From Bacteroidota bacterium (GTDB taxonomy: Bacteria; Bacteroidota; Bacteroidia; Bacteroidales; Bacteroidaceae), in contig JAFABG010000040.1 of assembly GCA_023426145.1 (NCBI GenBank), forward strand, positions 124,001 to 188,000: a DNA stretch of 64,000 nucleotides. The letters run 5' to 3'. Of the stretch, positions 36,275-44,713 are shown piece after piece. Under the pieces are notes generated by a model. It was not told the DNA's origin and made no database searches. It was given only the letters and a program-made list of their open reading frames with translations. The translations under genes and the position numbers were made by a program. Position 1 is the stretch's first letter; every line of letters begins with the position of its first letter.

Positions 36275-37618
36275 ATGAAAGCACATTATAAATTCTTTTT
36301 TATTCTAACAGTAGGGGCATTCTTTACTTTAGCCGCTTGCCAAGACGATGAAGTGGTAGATTTGGTTAAGTATCCTGTGAACCAGCCTGCTATGACGATA
36401 GACGACACGGAAGGAGCCTCCAAAGCAGCGTTGACGGCTGTTTATCAGTCGGATGGTACGTTGGCGTTAAATGGTCCTGTGAGTAGAACCTATACCTTCC
36501 ATTTTGCTGCATCTCCGCAAGATGCTACAGTCTCTTTTGATGTTATTAATACGAATATCCCAAAGGAGAACATTGAAATTAGTGAGACTAAGGTGGTGCT
36601 TCCTGCCGGTTCAACGGACGCTTCTGTTACTGTGACCTTGAAGGATGAAGATTTTAGCTTTGCAGCATCCAACTATGATGCAACGACCTACGAGCTAGGT
36701 GTGAAAGCGAGTGTGGAAGGTTATAAAATTGGTACCGATCCCATCGAGTCTAAAGTCGTCATAGAAAAGGAAGCATACACTGCTTCGTGCTCAGTGGTGG
36801 GAGTGAATGGGAATAGTGCTTCTTTTGAACGCGCTTTTTCTCAGGGAGCCATTGTTAATCCTGATCCTATATCGTATGCTTTCAAGATGAAGCTCGATAA
36901 GCCGGCAAGAAAAGACGTAAAGGTGAAGCTTGTCACTACCGGACTGGACGATAAGTTTATGAATAACATCACGGTTACGCCTGCCGAAATCACTATACCT
37001 GCTGGAGAATTGGAATCGACTGAGATTATCTGGTCAATTACTGATGACTTTTTGTTGACTACTGCTGACCCCGAAACGCATACATTAGTGGTGACGGCTT
37101 CTGTTGAAAGTGAAGATCCTGTAGTGGTTGAAAATAAGAAGGAGAACTTCTTGACTTTCAACGTAAATAAAGTGTTCCGGAACTTTGGCTATGTAGCCGA
37201 AAAAGGAGCAAGCTGGGTAGAACTTCCTAAGGCGGGTTGGTCTGTACAGGTAGCTCCTACGGTTGCTGGAAATGGCAATAGTATTATTGACGGTCGCGGC
37301 GGAAGCAGTGGTGGTGATATTTATAAATCGGGCGATTTCTGGTTCACAGTGGATATGAAAGAAGTAAAAGCTATTACAGGCGCTGCGCTCGATTATTATA
37401 GAAACAGCACAGCTTCTTGTCCAAAGAAAATGACTATTTCCACTTCGCTCGACAATGAAACTTGGGTTACCCAAGGAACAGTGGATACTCCTCAGAGTTA
37501 TAACCATTATTTCCAGTTCTTTGCTCCCCAAAATGCTCGCTATGTGAAGTTCGATTTGGCCGAACGTTACAATAGTTATATGGATGTCACTGAGGTTTAT
37601 CTATACAGTGCTCAGTGA
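36275..37618 (+). CDS. DUF1735-like + discoidin (F5/8 type C) lipoprotein
   Basis: 447 residues. Lipobox TLAAC near 17-21. Two Ig-like/DUF1735-type beta-sandwich regions (about 40-165 and 170-300) precede a C-terminal discoidin domain (about 310-447; FWFTVDMKEVKAITGAALDY, ARYVKFDLAERYNSYMDVTE). It has no catalytic signature and is presumably another surface glycan-binding protein. It is the last gene of the plus-strand PUL operon; a clear terminator follows 32 bases later. Confidence 0.85.
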   Translation: MKAHYKFFFILTVGAFFTLAACQDDEVVDLVKYPVNQPAMTIDDTEGASKAALTAVYQSDGTLALNGPVSRTYTFHFAASPQDATVSFDVINTNIPKENIEISETKVVLPAGSTDASVTVTLKDEDFSFAASNYDATTYELGVKASVEGYKIGTDPIESKVVIEKEAYTASCSVVGVNGNSASFERAFSQGAIVNPDPISYAFKMKLDKPARKDVKVKLVTTGLDDKFMNNITVTPAEITIPAGELESTEIIWSITDDFLLTTADPETHTLVVTASVESEDPVVVENKKENFLTFNVNKVFRNFGYVAEKGASWVELPKAGWSVQVAPTVAGNGNSIIDGRGGSSGGDIYKSGDFWFTVDMKEVKAITGAALDYYRNSTASCPKKMTISTSLDNETWVTQGTVDTPQSYNHYFQFFAPQNARYVKFDLAERYNSYMDVTEVYLYSAQ

Positions 37619-37649
37619 AAAGCTAAGGATTAATTAATTTGTGTGTTTA

Positions 37650-37687
37650 GAGTCAGGTATTTCGTTGAGAAATGCCTGACTTTTTTG
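37650..37687 (+). terminator. Terminator of the PUL plus-strand operon
   Basis: Stem AGTCAGGTATTTC / GAAATGCCTGACT (one G-T pair), loop GTTGA, followed by six T. Confidence 0.85.
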
Positions 37688-37733
37688 TTGATATAATCAG
37701 TGTCTTTGGCGGATCTTTACCTTTATAAACCTT

Positions 37734-37817
37734 GTGCCAACGTATTGGCACAGTTATGCCAATGCTTTGGCAAGGCGCTGCCAATACGTTGGCACAAGCG
37801 TGCCACTATATTGGCAC
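37734..37817. repeat. Array of four 16-18 bp palindromes at exact 22-bp spacing
   Basis: Palindromes at 37734-37751 (GTGCCAACGTATTGGCAC), 37757-37772 (TGCCAATGCTTTGGCA), 37779-37794 (TGCCAATACGTTGGCA) and 37800-37817 (GTGCCACTATATTGGCAC). The shared form is TGCCAA-N4-TTGGCA. Centres are at 37742.5, 37764.5, 37786.5 and 37808.5, i.e. 22 bp each. The array lies between two convergent genes, after the PUL terminator and 71 bases beyond the stop of the DUF6078-like gene. Confidence 0.9.
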
Positions 37818-37888
37818 GGTCGTAATATTGAAAGGAAAGTTTCGTTCTATTGTGAAGTTGAAATCACTTCATCTATAGCTATTGATGA

Positions 37889-38323
37889 TTACCATTCATA
37901 ATCTTCAATGGACGTATCAAACTCTGGCTGTGAATTAACTCCGCAGTTTTTGAGGATATTCAATATCTTTTGTTGCTCATAAGGGGTAAGCAGACGCTCA
38001 CCTTTGCGGACGCGGTAATAAGTTCGGCGACCAAAGAAGTTAATTAGATGTGATATAACGGTCTGCATCTGTTTGTATGGCAGACTCTCTAACATTTTGA
38101 TGAATCCTTTCGCATAAATCACTTTGATGTTCGAGCGATAGTGAGGGCAGCTCCCTTGTAGTGTAGCAAGATATTTAGGGCTGATGATTACCCAATGTTG
38201 GTTCATTTCCGGTATACTTTCTACAATAAGTTGTCTTAGACAAGTGTTTGCTTTTGAACATTCCCGGTTGAGGCACACGGGGTACTGATGAGGGACTTTG
38301 GTAAAGTCAATTTCTTCTTTCAT
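37889..38323 (-). CDS. DUF6078-like small cysteine-containing protein
   Basis: 144 residues. The N-terminal CLNRECSKANTCLRQ and a later CPHY give a Cys-x4-Cys-x5-Cys...Cys pattern that could bind a metal. The C-terminal half is basic (FFGRRTYYRVRKGERLL) and ends with a helix TPYEQQKILNILKNCG. I place it in DUF6078, a Bacteroidales family of unknown function, with moderate certainty. No signal peptide. It stands alone between the two converging PUL arms, has its own -7 box, and lies beside the palindrome array. It is not an expected part of a glycan locus. Confidence 0.75.
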   Translation of the reverse strand: MKEEIDFTKVPHQYPVCLNRECSKANTCLRQLIVESIPEMNQHWVIISPKYLATLQGSCPHYRSNIKVIYAKGFIKMLESLPYKQMQTVISHLINFFGRRTYYRVRKGERLLTPYEQQKILNILKNCGVNSQPEFDTSIEDYEW

Positions 38324-38343
38324 GATTCTAGTAGTTAGTCAGA

Positions 38344-38351
38344 CAAAAGTA
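38344..38351 (-). promoter_or_regulatory. -7 box for the DUF6078-like gene
   Basis: TACTTTTG on the minus strand, 21 bases upstream of the ATG. Confidence 0.55.
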
Positions 38352-38366
38352 GTGATTTGTTATTGT

Positions 38367-38413
38367 AAAATAGCCATAAAGTAAACCTTTTTACTCTATG
38401 GCTATTGCTTTTT
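38367..38413 (-). terminator. Hairpin downstream of the GH92 operon
   Basis: Stem AATAGCCATA...AGTAAA / TTTACT...TATGGCTATT with small bulges, 78 bases after the stop of the last GH92 gene. The T-run is short on the minus strand, so this is a candidate only. Confidence 0.5.
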
Positions 38414-38490
38414 GTCTTTAAGCTGGAAATGGCCTTCAATCATGAAAAATAGGCTGAAAGGAGAAGCAAACGAATGTTGTGCGGGGAGCT

Positions 38491-40761
38491 CTATTTTTCC
38501 TTCGAAAAAGAATAGGGCATATCTTCTTCTTTCGTTCCTCTGTTCAAATTGGGGCGATGAGTCATATCTACTTGTATGATGCCTCCATGGAGTAAATCTT
38601 CATGGCGCAGATAGTTTTTGGGCTGGATGTTACCATTGAAGTTCATCGAATGGATATAGAAATTTTCTTTGCTGTTGTTCGGTGCATCAATTGTCAGACT
38701 CTTACCATTCTCGAAGTGAAGCGTTGCTTTCTTGAAAAGAGGAGCTCCTAACACATACTCCGTGGTACCGGGACAAACAGGGTAAAAACCTAAAGCAGAG
38801 AATACATACCAAGCAGAAGTCTGCCCATTGTCTTCATCACCACAGTAACCGTCCGGACCGGGCGTATACATCCTATCCATCACTTGACGCAACCAATATT
38901 GAGCTTTCCAAGGCTCACCGGCATAATTGTAGAGGTAAATCATATGTTGAATAGGCTGATTGCCATGTGCATAGTTTCCCATATTCATTACTGTCATTTC
39001 ACGAATTTCGTGAATCACTTGTCCATAATAGCTATCGTCAAACGCCGGTGGTACTGCAAATACAGAATCCATCATGGCGATAAACGTTTCTTTTCCACCC
39101 ATTAAGTCAATCAGCCCTTGAGGATCGTGGAAGACAGACCAAGTGTAGTGCCAACTGTTGCCTTCAGTAAAGGCATCGCCCCATTTCAGAGGAGAGAAGG
39201 GAGATTGAAACGTACCGTTTTCGTTGCGCCCGCGCATCAGCTTAGACTCTTTGTCGAAAAGATTCTTGTAATTCAAGGCACGTTTGGCAAACAAATCGAT
39301 CTCTTTCTTTGGACGTTTTAGTTCTTTTGCCAATTGATAGATACACCAGTCGTCATAGGCATATTCTAGGGTGCGGGCAGCGTTCTCGTTGATTTTTACA
39401 TCATAGGGAATGTATCCCAGTTTGTTGTAATATTCGTAGCCCAAACGTCCTGTCGAAGAGATCTCCGGATGTACATTCTCTGTTCCGTGGATCAATCCTT
39501 CATATAAGGTTTTAACATCATCCACTTTTACGCCCTTCATATAAGCATCCACCAAAACAGAGGCTGAGTTATTCCCAATCATGCAACCTCGGTGACCTGG
39601 ACTTGCCCATTCAGGAAAGAAACCACTTTCTTTATATGTATGGATTAATCCCTCCTGCATTTCCTTATTGACTGAAGGATACATTAGATTTAATAAGGGG
39701 AATAAGCAGCGGAAAGTGTCCCAAAAGCCAGTATCAGTATACATATACCCCGGAAGTACTTGGCCGTTATACGGACTGTAATGGAGAGGACGCTTGTTTT
39801 CATCGAGCTCATAGAATTTTCGCGGGAAAAGCAGTGCACGATAGAGACAAGAATAGAAGGTACGATATTGATCTAAGTTGCCACCCTCCACTTCTATTTT
39901 GCCTAGTACTTGGTTCCATGCATCTTTTCCCTTTTGAGCGAGTTGTTCGATATTGTCCTTACCCAGTTCGCGCATATTGATAGCTGCCTGCTTAAAGCTG
40001 ATGAAGGAAGAGGCAACGCGTGCATGAACCTGTTCGCCTTTGCGCGTTTTAAATCCGATAATTGCTCCAGCATGATCGGTAGTTTCCTCTGTAGAGTGCT
40101 CTAGCAGATTTCCATTCCTAACCGTAGCCTTATAGGTAAATGGCTTGTCGAATTCGATAATGAAATAGTTTTTGAAGTTATCGGGCACGCCGCCACTATT
40201 GCGTGTTGTGTAACCGATGATTTTATTCTCTTCAGGGATGATCTTAATGTAAGAGCCTTTATCAAAGGCATCAACAACGATATACGCATGATCATTCTCC
40301 GGAAAGGTGAAGCGGAAAAGAACAGCGCGTTCTGTTGGGGTCATCTCTGTGACTATATCGTGTTCGGCCAAATAGACTTTGTAGTAGTAAGGAGTGGCAA
40401 TTTCTCCTTTATGTGCAAACCAGCTTGCACGTTGCTCTTCATCAAACACCGGTTGCCCCACAATCGGCATAAGGGAGAACTGACCATAATCGTTGATCCA
40501 TGGACTAGGCTGGTGTGTTTGCTTAAATCCGCGAATCTTGTTGGCTGTATAGGTATATTGCCATCCGTCTCCCATCTTGCCTGTCTGAGGAGTCCAAAAG
40601 TTCATTCCCCAAGGACGGGCTATGGCAGGATAAGTGTTACCTGTTGATAACTCAAAAGTAGACTGTGTACCCATCAACGGATTCACATATTGTGTCCAGT
40701 CTTGTGCATTGGCTAAAAGGGTGCTACTTAGCACACATGCCATAAATAATAGTCTCTTCAT
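38491..40761 (-). CDS. GH92 alpha-mannosidase (GNQP-loop type)
   Basis: 756 residues. It has a Sec signal peptide (ending ANAQ, about residue 20) without lipobox, so it is probably periplasmic. The GH92 catalytic regions are present: EGNSWHYTW near 530 (acid Glu) and GDEDNGQTSAWY near 640 (base Asp). GH92 enzymes are calcium-dependent exo-acting alpha-mannosidases. The loop near 600 reads HGNQPIQH, whereas the other two GH92 proteins here have HGNEPSHH, so linkage preference may differ. It is the last gene of the minus-strand arm, 28 bases after the previous GH92. Confidence 0.92.
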   Translation of the reverse strand: MKRLLFMACVLSSTLLANAQDWTQYVNPLMGTQSTFELSTGNTYPAIARPWGMNFWTPQTGKMGDGWQYTYTANKIRGFKQTHQPSPWINDYGQFSLMPIVGQPVFDEEQRASWFAHKGEIATPYYYKVYLAEHDIVTEMTPTERAVLFRFTFPENDHAYIVVDAFDKGSYIKIIPEENKIIGYTTRNSGGVPDNFKNYFIIEFDKPFTYKATVRNGNLLEHSTEETTDHAGAIIGFKTRKGEQVHARVASSFISFKQAAINMRELGKDNIEQLAQKGKDAWNQVLGKIEVEGGNLDQYRTFYSCLYRALLFPRKFYELDENKRPLHYSPYNGQVLPGYMYTDTGFWDTFRCLFPLLNLMYPSVNKEMQEGLIHTYKESGFFPEWASPGHRGCMIGNNSASVLVDAYMKGVKVDDVKTLYEGLIHGTENVHPEISSTGRLGYEYYNKLGYIPYDVKINENAARTLEYAYDDWCIYQLAKELKRPKKEIDLFAKRALNYKNLFDKESKLMRGRNENGTFQSPFSPLKWGDAFTEGNSWHYTWSVFHDPQGLIDLMGGKETFIAMMDSVFAVPPAFDDSYYGQVIHEIREMTVMNMGNYAHGNQPIQHMIYLYNYAGEPWKAQYWLRQVMDRMYTPGPDGYCGDEDNGQTSAWYVFSALGFYPVCPGTTEYVLGAPLFKKATLHFENGKSLTIDAPNNSKENFYIHSMNFNGNIQPKNYLRHEDLLHGGIIQVDMTHRPNLNRGTKEEDMPYSFSKEK

Positions 40762-40789
40762 GGTATTTACTAGAATGGTTGGTTGTGGG

Positions 40790-43069
40790 TCATTTCTTAT
40801 GAACTCCCCATAGTGTAGGCCGATTGGTCATTTTGATTTCCATTACTCCACCGGCAATAAGGTCTTGATGCTCGAAGAAAGGCTCGCTTAAAGGTTTACC
40901 ATTCAGCGATACACTTTCGATGTATTTATTGCTTTTGGAGTTATTCTTCACTACAATACTGAATGTTTTTTCATCAGGGAGATTAATGACTACTTTATCG
41001 AAGGCCGGACGTCCGATAGAATAAACCGGTTTGCCGGGGCATACTTGATAAAATCCCATAGAATTGAGCACATACCAAGCCGACATCTGTCCGCAGTCTT
41101 CGTTACCAGCTAGTCCGTCTACACGATTAGCATACTGACTTCGGTAAACGCTGTCTACTAATTCCTGGGTTTTCCACGGGCGATTGACATAATTGTATAG
41201 ATGGATCACGTGATGACTTGGTTCGTTGCCGTGTGCATACTGACCGATGAGTCCGCTGATATCTGCTGAGGTTGTTTCTCCATCTAGTTTTGAATCTACA
41301 GTAAACAACGAATCTAACTTTCCAACAAAAGCATCTTCGCCACCCATTAATTTTACGAGGCCTTCCACATCATGCGGAACAAACCAGGTCCATTGCCAGG
41401 CAGTTCCTTCGCAATAATCATCATTACGGTGTGTAGAGGCTCTCGGGTTGAATGGAGTGCGCCATTCACCTTTCGAATCCAATCCACGCATGAAACGCGT
41501 TGATTTGTCGAAATAGAACTCGTAGGCTTTGGCTAGACGCTCGTATTTAGCTTTGTTCTCAAAATCATTCATTGCATCGGCGAAAATAGAGATGCACCAA
41601 TCATCATAGGCATACTCCAATGCTTTAGCCACAGATTCGTTTTCCCTGTCGCAAGGGATATAGCCGATAGCGTTTTTATAATACTTTGCTTTAGGCATCA
41701 GGTGGGGTAGAACTAGGGCTGGGCACTTGATGTTTGTGGTGTCATATTCTGCAGCTCGAAGGCTGGCTTTGTAAGCTTCTTGAACATCGAAGTTGCGATA
41801 GCCTTTCATGTAAGCGTCCACTATAACAGGGACAGCATGATAACCGATCATGGTTCCTGTGTAATTGGAAGCCAAATCCCACATGGGGTATATGCCTCCT
41901 TCTTGGCTTTTTTTGATTAGTGAGTTAATGAATTGATTGTTCAGGTTGGGGTCAATGATTGTCATCAACGGATGTAACGCGCGGAAGGTATCCCACAAAG
42001 AAAAGACCGTATACATTGGGTTGATGGTGTCTCCTTGATGTACTTTCAGATCCATACCTAAATAACGTCCATCTACATCGGAAAATAAGTTTGGGCTGAT
42101 CCCGGTATGATACAGTGCAGTATAGAATACGGTTTTGTCCTCTTTGTCCGAAGTGGTAATATCTATTTTGGATAGATAATTGTTCCATGCTGCGCGGGCT
42201 TCTTTGCGTACTTTATCAAAATCCCATTGGGGTATTTCTGATTCAACATTTTGGCGTGCACCGTTTACATCTACTGCCGATATCCCGACCTTTACTAATA
42301 CTTCTTCATCCTTTTTTGTATTGAAGTGGAGCAATGCTTTGCAAACAGGTAAACGCTTGCCGTTGTCCATCGTGACGGAATCGGTGATTAAACTATAAGT
42401 AAACGGTTTAGAGAATTTCGCGTAAAAGTTAATATACTGGTCAAAAGCCCAGTAAGTCGTCTTTTTGTGTCCGCAAATCTCGGTATCGCTGATAACTTCA
42501 AGCTTCATCTCAGAATTTGTTTGTCGTTGTAAACTGTAATCCAGATCAACGATGAAGCCCGACTGAGTACTTTCGGGGAAGGTGTAACGATGAATGGCTC
42601 CGCGTTGTGTAGCGGTAAGCTCTGCTTTTACTTGGTAGGTGTCAAGGAACACGGAATAATATCCGGGCTCGGCTGTTTCTTTCTCGTGCGAGAAAGTTGA
42701 GGCATAAGATAACTGCTGACTTTCAGGATTCGTTGTCAGATACTGAGGGTGCCCTACGGTAGGCATGAGCAACACATCGCCATAATCGCAACAACCTGTA
42801 CCACTGACGTGTGTGTGAGAGAATCCGTTGATCGTGTGATCGTCATAGTAATAACCGGAACAGGCATCCCAACCATCAATTCGAGTGTCCGGACTGGGCT
42901 GAATCATTCCGTGAGGAACTACGGCTCCGGGGAATGTATGTCCGTGTCCGCCTGTGCCTATGAAAGGATTGACATAGGCACTATAATCTTTCACACTGGG
43001 GGATTCTGTGCATGAGTTGAGTGTGATAAACCCTCCGAAACATCCTATCAGAAGTGTCTTTAAATTCAT
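40790..43069 (-). CDS. GH92 alpha-mannosidase, lipoprotein
   Basis: 759 residues with a lipobox (TLNSC near 16-20), so it is membrane-anchored. GH92 signatures: the N-terminal NPFIGTGGHGHTFPGA, the catalytic EGTAWQWTW near 552, HGNEPSHH, and GNEDCGQMSAWY near 654. It removes alpha-linked mannose from imported or surface-bound glycans. It is the fourth gene of the minus-strand operon, 23 bases after the anti-sigma gene. Confidence 0.94.
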   Translation of the reverse strand: MNLKTLLIGCFGGFITLNSCTESPSVKDYSAYVNPFIGTGGHGHTFPGAVVPHGMIQPSPDTRIDGWDACSGYYYDDHTINGFSHTHVSGTGCCDYGDVLLMPTVGHPQYLTTNPESQQLSYASTFSHEKETAEPGYYSVFLDTYQVKAELTATQRGAIHRYTFPESTQSGFIVDLDYSLQRQTNSEMKLEVISDTEICGHKKTTYWAFDQYINFYAKFSKPFTYSLITDSVTMDNGKRLPVCKALLHFNTKKDEEVLVKVGISAVDVNGARQNVESEIPQWDFDKVRKEARAAWNNYLSKIDITTSDKEDKTVFYTALYHTGISPNLFSDVDGRYLGMDLKVHQGDTINPMYTVFSLWDTFRALHPLMTIIDPNLNNQFINSLIKKSQEGGIYPMWDLASNYTGTMIGYHAVPVIVDAYMKGYRNFDVQEAYKASLRAAEYDTTNIKCPALVLPHLMPKAKYYKNAIGYIPCDRENESVAKALEYAYDDWCISIFADAMNDFENKAKYERLAKAYEFYFDKSTRFMRGLDSKGEWRTPFNPRASTHRNDDYCEGTAWQWTWFVPHDVEGLVKLMGGEDAFVGKLDSLFTVDSKLDGETTSADISGLIGQYAHGNEPSHHVIHLYNYVNRPWKTQELVDSVYRSQYANRVDGLAGNEDCGQMSAWYVLNSMGFYQVCPGKPVYSIGRPAFDKVVINLPDEKTFSIVVKNNSKSNKYIESVSLNGKPLSEPFFEHQDLIAGGVMEIKMTNRPTLWGVHKK

Positions 43070-43092
43070 AGCATTTGTTCGTTTTATAGGAT

Positions 43093-44091
43093 TTATTTCT
43101 CATCTGAATAGATGAAGATATTGTCTCCTACGATTTTGTATTCAATGGGGATAGAGTTTTGCAAAGATTGCAAAACAGATTCAATGGTTGATTTCTTCTT
43201 CAATACTCCCGAGTAGGTCTTGTCCGACCGTATGTCAGGAGACAGAATGATTTTTACGTCGTAGAAACGTTCCAAAGATTTAGCTATAGTGAAGATATTG
43301 GCTTTGTTGAACGGTATCAGATTGTCATGCCATACAGCATCTAACTTTGCGTCCACCTGTTTCACAGTTAGCCGCCCGCTGTTTCTGTTTAATTCGGCAC
43401 GTTGTCCGGGAGCAAGAATGATTTGTCCTTCGTCTTTATTACCTCTTACTTCAATTTCTCCTTCAATCAATGTTGCCTCAGCTATTCGGCTACGTTTATC
43501 GCATTTGAAATTGAAAGTAGTTCCCAGCACGCGTACGCGCATAGCATCACTTTCCACCGTAAATGGCTTATGGCGATTCTTGGTGACTTCGAAATAGGCT
43601 TCTCCGTCTAGATAGACATTTCGCTCTTTCTCAGAGAATTCGCGTGGATACTTCAACGTGGAGGCATTGTTCAACCAAACCTTTGTGCCATCCGGCAAAA
43701 CAACTTCTTTCACGATACCGTCATTGGCAACAGCCACTAGCATCTGATGCTCTTCTGCTTGCTGAAAGAACCAATATCCGATTCCGCCACCCATTAGTAA
43801 AGCAACGATGAGTATAGCAGCATATTGCATTAAACGGCGCATATAAAGCACTTTAGTCTTCTTTTTTGCTTCTTGTTCCAGCTGTTTATATAACCTTTTT
43901 TCGGCATGAGCTATTCTCTGCTCATCCGCATAAAGGGGAAACTTACCCAGATGATAAATTTCTTCCATTTGGAACAATTGGCGAGCATTCTCATCCGATT
44001 CGCTGATCCAGGCATTTACCTCGATCAATTCTTCTTCAGAGCACTGCCCTGCGAGATATTTATTAGTTATTTCTTCACTTAGATTTCTCAT
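43093..44091 (-). CDS. FecR-family anti-sigma factor
   Basis: 332 residues from the ATG at 44091 (MRNLSEE), which has AAGGAAAAG just upstream; ATGs at 44106 and 44127 are alternatives. An N-terminal cytoplasmic part binds sigma, one membrane helix lies near 83-102 (YAAILIVALLMGGG), then a periplasmic FecR domain (VVLPDGTKVWLN, PFTVESDAMRVRVLGT) and a C-terminal DUF4974 domain. It should hold the ECF factor inactive until the STN domain of a SusC signals glycan binding. It sits 52 bases after the sigma gene. Confidence 0.92.
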   Translation of the reverse strand: MRNLSEEITNKYLAGQCSEEELIEVNAWISESDENARQLFQMEEIYHLGKFPLYADEQRIAHAEKRLYKQLEQEAKKKTKVLYMRRLMQYAAILIVALLMGGGIGYWFFQQAEEHQMLVAVANDGIVKEVVLPDGTKVWLNNASTLKYPREFSEKERNVYLDGEAYFEVTKNRHKPFTVESDAMRVRVLGTTFNFKCDKRSRIAEATLIEGEIEVRGNKDEGQIILAPGQRAELNRNSGRLTVKQVDAKLDAVWHDNLIPFNKANIFTIAKSLERFYDVKIILSPDIRSDKTYSGVLKKKSTIESVLQSLQNSIPIEYKIVGDNIFIYSDEK

Positions 44092-44143
44092 TTTCTTTTC
44101 CTTCATATAAATAAAACAACAGATCACTAAAAAACACTTACGT

Positions 44144-44701
44144 TTATTTTAATAAAAATAATACGAGGAGGATTGTTGAAAGATGTTCGAGGCGATTCCG
44201 TAAGAACTTCAACGCTTTATACATATGAGCTTCTACCGTGCGAAGAGAAATTCCCAATACATCAGCTATCTCCCTATTTTTCATTTCGTGCAGATAGCTG
44301 AGTTTGAAAACTTCTTTGCATTTATCTGGTAGCTCATTGATTGCATCTAAAATCTGATGCCGAAGTTCCATGTCTTCGATTCTGCGGATAACCTCGTTAT
44401 TGTCCGGCTGATAATATTCCGCACGTTTTTTATTAATTTCTTCTATGACAGCGCAATAGTTATCTTCTACACTACGATGTTTTAATACATTGAGGGCACG
44501 GGTATAAACTGCCCGATAGAGGAATGCCTGTATTTGTTCTCCTATTTCTATGTCATCTTTCCGGTTCCAAAGTTCTACGAACACGTCTTGTACCACATCT
44601 TCAGCCTCTTCTTCTCCTACCAGACGAGCTGCGTAGAAGATCAGGCTAGGGTAGTATCTGCGAAATAGAGTTTTGTAGGTTAAGTCAAAGTTGTCATTCA
44701 T
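44144..44701 (-). CDS. ECF RNA polymerase sigma factor
   Basis: 185 residues. Sigma-2 region near 10-75 (AARLVGEEEAEDVVQDVFVE) and sigma-4 helix-turn-helix near 120-170 (ELPDKCKEVFKLSYLHEMKN, VLGISLRTVEAHMYKALKFL), of the Bacteroides-expanded ECF group. The C-terminus ends in a short hydrophobic tail, STILLVLFLLK. It lies between a GH92 gene and its anti-sigma gene in one operon and is expected to activate the PUL, including susC at 27.5 kb. Confidence 0.93.
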   Translation of the reverse strand: MNDNFDLTYKTLFRRYYPSLIFYAARLVGEEEAEDVVQDVFVELWNRKDDIEIGEQIQAFLYRAVYTRALNVLKHRSVEDNYCAVIEEINKKRAEYYQPDNNEVIRRIEDMELRHQILDAINELPDKCKEVFKLSYLHEMKNREIADVLGISLRTVEAHMYKALKFLRNRLEHLSTILLVLFLLK

Positions 44702-44713
44702 TCTTCCGATAGG

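Noticed and set aside
37085..37531. Minus-strand reading frame opposite the discoidin gene
   Set aside because: It lies wholly antisense to a clearly coding frame with recognised domains, and its protein resembles nothing known.
37734..37817. CRISPR-like array
   Set aside because: The units are short palindromes with 4-6 base gaps between them, not identical direct repeats with 30-base unique spacers, and no cas genes are present.
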